Assembly (NCBI GenBank): GCA_937877575.1
Contig: CALFIZ010000139.1
Location: 1 to 11,814, forward strand
Source of the DNA: an uncultured Marinilabiliales bacterium
GTDB taxonomy: Bacteria; Bacteroidota; Bacteroidia; Bacteroidales; BM520
Direction of reading: 5' to 3'
DNA length: 11,814 bases
Part shown: in pieces, positions 6,189 through 11,814 of the stretch
How the letters are laid out: each line of letters starts with the position of its first letter
Numbering within the stretch: position 1 is the first letter of the stretch
The notes under the pieces: generated by a model
The model's input: only the letters and a program-made list of their open reading frames with translations
Database searches by the model: none
Told to the model about the DNA's origin: nothing
Program-made: the position numbers and the translations under genes

Positions 6189-7736
6189 ATGATAACATTT
6201 CTAATTTGTCTTGCTTTACTTATAACAGCATATTTTACCTACGGTAAATTTCTGGAAAGAATCATCGGTGTGAAAGACAACACCGAAGTCCCTTCAAAAG
6301 TCAGTTATGACGGTGTTGACTACATGCCTCTTCCACGATGGAAAATATTTCTGATACAACTGTTGAACATTGCCGGACTCGGGCCGATATTCGGCGCGAT
6401 ATTGGGAGCGGCATACGGTCCTGTGGCTTTCCTTTGGATTACGCTTGGCGGTATTTTCATGGGTGCAATGCACGACTTCCTGTCCGGTTATATGTCTCTG
6501 AAAAATAACGGCTGCAGTCTGCACCAGCTTGCCAATCTGTATCTTGGCAAGAACACCAAACTAATGATGAGCCTTTTCACAGGCCTGTTGATGATAATGG
6601 TCGGTGCAGTGTTTATGTCGCAGCCTGCAGTGCTTATCAACAATCTGATTCATTATCAGAATCCGTTTTTCACAAAAGTGGTTATTGACAATAATGCCGG
6701 AATTTACACGAACGGACTTCTCATAATCCTTGCGTGCATATTTGTTTATTACATTGTTGCCACAATTCTGCCCATAGATAAGATTATTGGAAATCTGTAT
6801 CCTGTTTTCGGCATTTTGCTTCTGATAATGGCATTAGGAATGTTATATGCAATATTCTTCGAAGGTTATGGGGCGAATATACCGGAACTGACGACACTGC
6901 AAAATATGAATGCAAGCAATTTGCCGATATTCCCTATGCTTTTCACCACAATTGCCTGCGGCGCCCTGTCTGGATTCCATGCGACACAATCACCTCTGAT
7001 GGCACGTTGTATCAGTAATGAGAAACAGTCGAGAGGCATTTTCTACGGCGCGATGATCGCTGAAAGTATCATCGCTCTTATATGGGCGGCTATCGGCATG
7101 TCTTTCTGGGGAAGTGTCCAGGGGCTCAATGACGCAATTGCGCAATATAACGGTTCTGCTGCGCTTTTGGTCACAACCATCGCAAATTCCACATTGGGCA
7201 AAACCCTTGCTGCGCTGGTTACATTGGGAATCATTGCATGTGCCATAACTTCGGGTGACACTGCTTTCAGAAGTGCAAGACTTATTTTCTCAGATCTTCT
7301 GAAAATCAATCAGACCAAGAGTGTGAACAGAATCATGATTGCGCTCCCGGTATTCATTCTCAGTCTGATAATCATTTTACTCCTGCCTTTCCAGACTATG
7401 TGGAGTTACTTTGCCTGGCTGAACCAAACGCTTGCAGTGTTTACCCTATGGACAATAACCTCGTGGCTGCACTACAATAACAAACTGATGAATATCAGTG
7501 CGATACCGGCTATTTTCATGACATATATCTGTTCAAGTTACATTTTCATATCACCATTGATGTTTGGAATGCAGAACAGGGTACTGGCATCAATTTTAGG
7601 AGCTGTCCTTACTTTGATTATAATGATAATGTTCATTTATAAGATACGTATTGACAATAAATCGAAGAATTTAAGTTTGAAAGCCGGCATGGCTATTTCT
7701 CTCAAAAATGCACGTGAGGCATACGTGATGAAATAA
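6189..7736 (+). CDS. cstA: CstA-family transporter (carbon starvation protein)
   Basis: Polytopic inner-membrane transporter of 515 residues in the CstA/BtsT family, whose E. coli members take up pyruvate and have been linked to peptide use in starvation. About a dozen hydrophobic segments are spread along its length. Family hallmarks are AGLGPIFGAILGAAYGP at 62-78, MHDFLSGYMS at 94-103, GFHATQSP at 262-269, SGDTAFRSARL at 355-365 and YFAWLNQTLA at 407-416. E. coli CstA is about 700 residues, so this is the shorter form; the missing part corresponds to extra C-terminal segments and no frameshift is seen. The ATG at 6189 sits about 20 nt after the -7 box. The gene is monocistronic and converges with aroQ across a 74-bp gap in which I see no clear terminator. 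The substrate is not predictable from sequence. Confidence 0.92.
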   Translation: MITFLICLALLITAYFTYGKFLERIIGVKDNTEVPSKVSYDGVDYMPLPRWKIFLIQLLNIAGLGPIFGAILGAAYGPVAFLWITLGGIFMGAMHDFLSGYMSLKNNGCSLHQLANLYLGKNTKLMMSLFTGLLMIMVGAVFMSQPAVLINNLIHYQNPFFTKVVIDNNAGIYTNGLLIILACIFVYYIVATILPIDKIIGNLYPVFGILLLIMALGMLYAIFFEGYGANIPELTTLQNMNASNLPIFPMLFTTIACGALSGFHATQSPLMARCISNEKQSRGIFYGAMIAESIIALIWAAIGMSFWGSVQGLNDAIAQYNGSAALLVTTIANSTLGKTLAALVTLGIIACAITSGDTAFRSARLIFSDLLKINQTKSVNRIMIALPVFILSLIIILLLPFQTMWSYFAWLNQTLAVFTLWTITSWLHYNNKLMNISAIPAIFMTYICSSYIFISPLMFGMQNRVLASILGAVLTLIIMIMFIYKIRIDNKSKNLSLKAGMAISLKNAREAYVMK

Positions 7737-7810
7737 GTTCGCGGTGGAGCTGGGAGTCATCTGTGCTTTTGATGCGTTTAAGCGGTGTAGGCACTGATAT
7801 TCCGGAAGAG

Positions 7811-8245
7811 CTAAATGCCATCGGCTGTCACGTTTTTCAAATAAAGCAACGCTGTTTCGTAGGAACCGAGGCCGAGTCCGCTGACAAGTCCTGCCGCTTT
7901 GGAGGCCGTTATCATGTTTTGGCGGTAGGATTCCCTGCCAAACACATTGGAAATGTGCACTTCGATAACTGTGGTTTTAACTGCTGCGATGGCATCGGCG
8001 ATTGCAACGGAGGTGTGTGAATATCCGCCGCAGTTGAGAATTATGCCATCGTAGTTCCCGTCGGCTTCATGTAACCTGTTGATTATTTCACCTTCGACAT
8101 TAGTCTGGAAATAGTCGATGGTAATGTCGGAATACTTTTTTCGCAATATCTGTATGTAGTCGTCAAATGAGGTTGTACCATAGATTTTCACCTCTCGTTC
8201 GCCTGTGAGGTTCAGGTTTGGTCCGTTTATTATCAGAATTTTCAT
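7811..8245 (-). CDS. aroQ: Type II 3-dehydroquinate dehydratase
   Basis: Catalyses dehydration of 3-dehydroquinate to 3-dehydroshikimate in the shikimate pathway; the family forms dodecamers in the cytosol. At 144 residues it has the usual length. The lid and active-site motif INGPNLNLTGEREVKIYG (6-23) supplies Arg17 and catalytic Tyr22. ILNCGGYSHTS supplies the substrate-binding Asn and His, EVHISN the general-acid His, and FGRESYR the conserved Arg-Glu. Some positions differ from common family wording: NVEGE where NHEGE or NSEGE is usual, NCGGYSHTS where NPGAYTHTS is usual, and QNMITAS in place of the typical SxISP-like segment. The catalytic residues are intact, so it should be active. It is divergent from the J-domain gene and looks monocistronic. 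Confidence 0.95.
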   Translation of the reverse strand: MKILIINGPNLNLTGEREVKIYGTTSFDDYIQILRKKYSDITIDYFQTNVEGEIINRLHEADGNYDGIILNCGGYSHTSVAIADAIAAVKTTVIEVHISNVFGRESYRQNMITASKAAGLVSGLGLGSYETALLYLKNVTADGI

Positions 8246-8261
8246 AAAGTTATTTTTAATG

Positions 8262-8269
8262 CAAATTTA
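8262..8269 (-). promoter_or_regulatory. Putative aroQ promoter -7 box
   Basis: On the minus strand TAAATTTG (8269 to 8262) fits TAnnTTTG and lies 16 nt upstream of the aroQ ATG, giving a leader of about 10 nt. No TTTG -33 element is visible at 19-23 bp, so support rests on the -7 box alone. Confidence 0.42.
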
Positions 8270-8290
8270 CCACAATTTGATTAATAACTT

Positions 8291-8298
8291 TATCTTTG
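8291..8298 (+). promoter_or_regulatory. Putative promoter -7 box of the J-domain gene
   Basis: TATCTTTG at 8291-8298 is followed by GCTGCAAA, forming the inverted repeat TTTGC-GCT-GCAAA (8295-8307). The start codon at 8324 is 25 nt downstream of the box. A TTTG at 8276 is too close (11 bp) to be a -33 element. The aroQ promoter lies back to back within the same 78-bp gap. Confidence 0.5.
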
Positions 8299-8323
8299 CG
8301 CTGCAAAAAAAATTGAATGACAG

Positions 8324-9157
8324 ATGAGTTTTATCCGTAGATTATTATCCATTGGTTTTGCGGCGGTTTTGGGCTGGACTTTGGGAGGGCCAATCGGTGC
8401 CATCATTGGTGTGGCGCTTGAATCAGTGATTGATAAAAATAATAGTCTGACCCGAACTGACGATGAGGACGGTTCATGGACCGGGGGTGACTATACCGGA
8501 CAAGGCAGCGGTTGGAATTATGGCAGAAATAACAGTACCGGCAGTGGATACAGCAGAAGCAAATCCAATACCACTATAGGCGATTTTGACATGAGTATCA
8601 TCGTGTTGTCGGCTGCAATCATGAAAGTTGACGGCGCTGTGATGCGTTCGGAATTGAATTATGTGAAACAGTTTTTTGTCAAACAGTTCGGCGAGGAGAC
8701 AGCGGCTGCCAATATTAAGATATTGCAGGGTGTTCTGAAACAGGACTTCAACGTATATGATGTTTGTAGGCAGATAAACAGAAATATGAACAAGTCCTCA
8801 AAGCTGCTGTTGTTGCAATATCTGTTTGGTGTTGCAAATGCCGACAATTCAATTTCTGCCGCAGAATTGGATTTGCTGCAGCTCATAGCTCAGTATATCG
8901 GACTTTCCAATACTGATTATGAGTCTATAAAAGCCATGTTCATCGTAAAGGAAACGGTGGATTATTATTCTGTACTCGGAATTACGCGTGATGCCACCGA
9001 TGAGGAAGTCAGAAAGGCATATAAGTCGATGGCTGTCAAGCATCATCCTGACAAGGTTTCATATTTGGGCGAGGAAGCACAGAAGGCTGCCCAGGAAAAA
9101 TTCATAAAGATTCAGGAAGCGTACGAACACATTAAACTGGAACGCGGCATGAAATAA
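8324..9157 (+). CDS. Membrane-anchored TerB/J-domain co-chaperone (DjlA-like)
   Basis: A 277-residue protein with DjlA-type architecture. A basic MSFIRRLL start leads into a single hydrophobic, glycine-zipper-like segment (about 7-36, with GGPIGAIIG). A low-complexity Gly/Ser/Asn/Asp linker (about 45-85) follows, then an alpha-helical TerB-like domain (about 88-205) with acidic AAIMKVDG and GVANADNSIS motifs. It ends in a J domain (about 212-273) with YYSVLGI, EEVRKAYKSMA and the obligatory HPD at 241-243. The J domain should stimulate ATP hydrolysis by DnaK, and the N-terminal segment would hold it at the inner membrane facing the cytosol. The ATG at 8324 is preferred; a 7-codon out-of-frame ATG ORF (8317-8340) overlaps the start and is probably chance. 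Its clients are unknown. It is transcribed alone and converges with the vWA gene 13 bp away. Confidence 0.85.
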   Translation: MSFIRRLLSIGFAAVLGWTLGGPIGAIIGVALESVIDKNNSLTRTDDEDGSWTGGDYTGQGSGWNYGRNNSTGSGYSRSKSNTTIGDFDMSIIVLSAAIMKVDGAVMRSELNYVKQFFVKQFGEETAAANIKILQGVLKQDFNVYDVCRQINRNMNKSSKLLLLQYLFGVANADNSISAAELDLLQLIAQYIGLSNTDYESIKAMFIVKETVDYYSVLGITRDATDEEVRKAYKSMAVKHHPDKVSYLGEEAQKAAQEKFIKIQEAYEHIKLERGMK

Positions 9158-9164
9158 TGCCGTG
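9143..9164. terminator. Hairpin across the stop codon of the J-domain gene
   Basis: CGCGGCAT (9143-9150) pairs with ATGCCGTG (9157-9164), eight pairs including one G-U, around a 6-nt loop GAAATA. The TAA stop (9155-9157) is partly in the loop, and the minus-strand vWA gene ends 7 bp beyond. It could serve transcripts from both sides. There is no U-run on either strand, so termination is tentative. Confidence 0.4.
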
Positions 9165-9170
9165 GATTCA

Positions 9171-11255
9171 TCAATAAATTCCCGCCCGTCTCCTTATTAT
9201 CCATTCGGCAGCAAGCAAGGCTATGATTGCTACGAGAACGGGTAAAATGTCCTTGGGATTTTTATTAACTTGGTAGTTATAGGTTTTTTGTTCGTTGATA
9301 TTTGATATCAGAATATCAATTAATTCATCTGTCTCCGCAAGTTTGAAGACCTTGCCGCCGGTTCTGTCTGCAATTTGCTGTAAGTCATTGATATGTGCCT
9401 GGAGGTCAATGTGTTCCGGGTCCGAAACGGATATGTTGAATGCTCCTTCTGCATGTTCCGAGCCTGTGGAGGCTTTCCATCCATAGTGCCCTGCAGGCAT
9501 ATTGTTGATTTCAAGCATATAGGAGCCGTCGGATGTCTTGGAGAGATAATAAGGGTATTCTGTCCCGTCATCATTGGTTATGACAAACTGAACATCGGCA
9601 TCATTTACGAGTTCGTAGCTGTTGTTGTAGAGTTTTGCCATAACTTTTATCGGCTCATTCTGATAGAAGTCGTTGTTTAAATCAATCTGGAAATGTTTGA
9701 ATGTTTCGGAGAGTGACAGGAAATAGACTATGCTGTTGACCATGCCGTCAAAGGCATTAAAACTGCTGTTAGTTACAAAGTCTCTGATTCTCCATTGCCA
9801 GATACCTTCGCCGAAGATGTATGCCGTTCTGCGGTCACGATCCTTGACTGTTGCTAAAAGAGGCCGGTTGGTGCTTACATTGTTGATTTTCTGATTCAGC
9901 ATGACATCAGCGTTAGCCGGCAGTTCGTACGAGCCGAACGGTGCCGTCAGCGGCGAGAAACTGCTGAAATCGGAAATGAGTTCGTTGCTTACAGTGAAGG
10001 AACTGAAAGTTTCCATATAAACAGGATATGCATCTTCGGAAAGATTTTTCGGGTTGTCGATACGGCAGTCGGGAATCACCTTGGAAAGGGTGTTGAGGCT
10101 TGTCTTTGAACCTATTTCCAAAAGGTATGGGATGTTTTCCCTGTTTATTTTTTCGAAGAGTTGGGTGGACTTCAGCGAAACGTCAGGCAGATTCACCATC
10201 ACTAAAATGTCTTTGTTGCTTATCGTGCTGATGTCAAGCTCCTCGAACAGGCAGCTTTCAATCTCGTATGAATCGTTGTTGGCAAGAGCCTTGCTTATTG
10301 CACCAAGGTCGGGATGAGCACCGTTGCTGATAAGTCTGACATTTGTTTTCCCTTCTATGACTTCCACAACGCAGGTCTTTTCGTTGTTGTCGGGGATAAA
10401 ATCGTCATCAGCGCGGACTATGGCAAATTTATAGAAGTGTTTGCCTTTGCTTGTGGGTTCGAAGTCGATGTTAAATGTTGAATAATAAGGATTTGCGTTA
10501 ATGTTGAGTTTCTTTGAGGATATCAGGCTGCTGTTGTCGTAAATCTGAAGCATAGCCTCTTTACCGTTGTAGCCGTTGGCTTTCATGCTGATTTCAAACA
10601 CACATTTGCCTTTCAGGTATGCGGTTTTGTTATACCTTATATTAGTTATAGCCATGTCGTTTCTCGAAGTCGTGTCTCCGGTGGCGACAATATATACCGG
10701 ATAAGTGACGGATTCAGAGGCTATTACGGGATTGATTCCGGTCGTGGAGATGCCGTCGGTAAAAATGACAGCCGCATTTACGTCAGAATTGCCGTACAGA
10801 GTTCCAGTGTAGCTGAAAACTGAGGAAATGTTAGTGTTTATGTCGTTGAATCTTATCGCATTCTCATCGGTTGCATCTTCTGATACTGTATTGCCGAACA
10901 GAAGATATTTTGTTGTGAAGTGTTTGTTCAGATTTGATTTGAAATCAGGGAAGGATTTTGTGAAGAAGTTTCTGACATTGGCTGAATCATTGGCGAGCAC
11001 CATTGATTTGGAATTGTCTATTGCACATACAACCAGTGGTTTGTATGTATGGCTTATTTTTTTTGTGAAGAGAATGTTCAGGCAAAGAATAAGTATAAGG
11101 AACACAGACAGGCAGCGAAGGGCAGCGAGCAGGACTTTCACGGGCTTGCTTAATTCCGCTTCTGATTTGTTGCGCCAATAAAGTATTGCCGTTAGCAGGA
11201 TGGCAATGGCGGCGCATGCGATGAGGCTTAAGGGATTTGACTCTATGGCAATCAT
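9171..11255 (-). CDS. Membrane-anchored vWA-domain protein of unknown function
   Basis: A 694-residue protein with two N-terminal transmembrane helices (about 9-27 and 43-63) and one at the C-terminus (about 670-686, then basic IIRRRAGIY). This matches the layout of Bacteroidetes and Planctomycetes vWA 'glutamine amidotransferase-like' membrane proteins. A von Willebrand A domain begins near residue 72: the MIDAS motif is DNSKS (Asp80, Ser82, Ser84), a candidate third-position Thr is Thr141 in TNISSVF, and Asp167 sits in VIFTDG. Beta-sandwich regions follow (about 200-300), then a Rossmann-like part (about 304-395) and a GEGIWQWR motif at 482-489. The long middle portion should face the periplasm. 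The ATG overlaps the fabG stop as TAATG, so the two are translationally coupled. It is distantly like BatA/BatB but not the same. The role is unknown. Confidence 0.82.
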   Translation of the reverse strand: MIAIESNPLSLIACAAIAILLTAILYWRNKSEAELSKPVKVLLAALRCLSVFLILILCLNILFTKKISHTYKPLVVCAIDNSKSMVLANDSANVRNFFTKSFPDFKSNLNKHFTTKYLLFGNTVSEDATDENAIRFNDINTNISSVFSYTGTLYGNSDVNAAVIFTDGISTTGINPVIASESVTYPVYIVATGDTTSRNDMAITNIRYNKTAYLKGKCVFEISMKANGYNGKEAMLQIYDNSSLISSKKLNINANPYYSTFNIDFEPTSKGKHFYKFAIVRADDDFIPDNNEKTCVVEVIEGKTNVRLISNGAHPDLGAISKALANNDSYEIESCLFEELDISTISNKDILVMVNLPDVSLKSTQLFEKINRENIPYLLEIGSKTSLNTLSKVIPDCRIDNPKNLSEDAYPVYMETFSSFTVSNELISDFSSFSPLTAPFGSYELPANADVMLNQKINNVSTNRPLLATVKDRDRRTAYIFGEGIWQWRIRDFVTNSSFNAFDGMVNSIVYFLSLSETFKHFQIDLNNDFYQNEPIKVMAKLYNNSYELVNDADVQFVITNDDGTEYPYYLSKTSDGSYMLEINNMPAGHYGWKASTGSEHAEGAFNISVSDPEHIDLQAHINDLQQIADRTGGKVFKLAETDELIDILISNINEQKTYNYQVNKNPKDILPVLVAIIALLAAEWIIRRRAGIY

Positions 11256-11814
11256 TATGTTAGCATACCTCCACAGACATGGATGACTTGTCCGGTTATA
11301 TATGATGACATATCTGAGGCGAGGAATACGGCAGCGTTAGCAATATCCTCAGGTTTTGCAGGGCGTTTGAGCGGAATTATCTGCGTATATTGCTTTATGG
11401 TTTCTTCAGGCAGTTGCTTGGTCATTTCAGTCTCCACAAATCCCGGTGCGATGGCATTGCAGCGGATGTTTCTGGAGCCGATTTCCTTTGCCAACGATTT
11501 CGTGAAGCCTATGATTCCGGCTTTTGACGCTGAATAATTGGTCTGACCGGCGTTTCCGGCGATACCGACCACCGAGCTGATGTTGATGATGGTGCCGCTG
11601 CGTTGATGAATCATAAATGGCTGGATGGCTTTGGTCATGACAAAAACCGACTTCAGGTTGACGTTTATGACTTTGTCCCAGTCTTCTTCCTTCATACGGG
11701 CGAGAAGGCCGTCCCGCGTGATGCCCGCGTTGTTCACCAAAATGTCGATCCGCCCGAAAGCGTCCGCCGTCTGCTGCACCATCGCCTGCACCGACGCTTC
11801 GTCGGCGACGTCCG
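11255..11814 (-). CDS. fabG: 3-oxoacyl-ACP reductase, C-terminal part (5' end outside window)
   Basis: NADPH-dependent short-chain dehydrogenase that reduces 3-oxoacyl-ACP in fatty-acid elongation; cytosolic tetramer. About 185 codons are visible, open to the right edge, so the Rossmann TGxxxGIG motif and roughly the first 60 residues are missing. Visible hallmarks are ILVNNAGITRDGLL, VINVNLKSVF, the catalytic Ser in INISSVVG, the YxxxK pair in TNYSASKAG, IRCNAIAPGFVETEMT, and the C-terminal YITGQVIHVCGGM. These phrases are characteristic of FabG and not of other SDRs. The GTG at 11791 is an internal codon: reading continues upstream as DVADEAS in frame. Its stop overlaps the vWA gene start. 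The first ~115 nt visible (5' side) are far richer in G+C than the rest. Confidence 0.94.
   Translation of the reverse strand, partial: DVADEASVQAMVQQTADAFGRIDILVNNAGITRDGLLARMKEEDWDKVINVNLKSVFVMTKAIQPFMIHQRSGTIINISSVVGIAGNAGQTNYSASKAGIIGFTKSLAKEIGSRNIRCNAIAPGFVETEMTKQLPEETIKQYTQIIPLKRPAKPEDIANAAVFLASDMSSYITGQVIHVCGGMLT

Noticed and set aside
7711..7727. CACGT ... ACGTG hairpin near the end of cstA
   Set aside because: Only five pairs, upstream of the stop codon and without a U-tract; I would not call it a terminator.
8317..8340. Seven-codon upstream ORF overlapping the J-domain start
   Set aside because: No supporting signal; a short ATG frame here is expected by chance.
1..11814. CRISPR array, insertion sequence, prophage or defence system
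   Set aside because: No spaced direct repeats, terminal inverted repeats, transposase, phage or nuclease motifs were found in reading the window.

Overview
The window looks like ordinary chromosomal core DNA from a member of the Bacteroidota, most likely order Bacteroidales. Three things point there. Almost every intergenic gap carries a Bacteroides-type -7 box (TAnnTTTG), mostly TATCTTTG. Gene starts lack Shine-Dalgarno sequences. Several proteins belong to families typical of this phylum: a GWxTD-domain protein, a short CstA, and a membrane-anchored vWA protein beside fabG. The family or genus cannot be fixed from the sequence alone.

Layout, left to right. (1) Positions 1-710, minus strand: the N-terminal half of glyA (serine hydroxymethyltransferase), running off the left edge. 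(2) Positions 883-3435, plus strand: a tight operon of a polyprenyl-phosphate mannosyltransferase-like GT2 enzyme, a dihydroorotase overlapping it by 20 nt, and a small MORN/YwqK-type lipoprotein. (3) Positions 3425-5906, minus strand: a two-gene operon of a secreted GWxTD-domain protein and a membrane-associated GT2 glycosyltransferase; its 3' end overlaps the preceding operon by 11 nt. (4) Positions 5998-6082: tRNA-Ser(UGA). (5) Positions 6189-7736, plus strand: a CstA-family transporter. (6) Positions 7811-8245, minus strand: aroQ (type II dehydroquinase). (7) Positions 8324-9157, plus strand: a membrane-anchored TerB + J-domain co-chaperone of DjlA architecture. (8) Positions 9171-11814, minus strand: a fabG fragment translationally coupled (TAATG) to a large vWA-domain membrane protein.

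The genes cover one-carbon metabolism, pyrimidine and aromatic biosynthesis, fatty-acid synthesis, envelope glycosylation and proteostasis. They form separate small transcription units, not one system. I found no mobile elements, CRISPR array, phage genes, toxin-antitoxin pair or defence island. No stretch over 300 bases lacks a gene. Coding density is high and most gaps are 70-170 bp promoter regions.

The points most worth a second look are small in scale. Four promoters carry dyad symmetry starting in the -7 box, in two matching pairs. Two convergent junctions have hairpins that span stop codons. The last ~115 bases, inside fabG, show a sharp GC jump. The GWxTD/GT2 and fabG/vWA pairs are gene sets of unknown joint function. 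I do not see a clear undescribed system.
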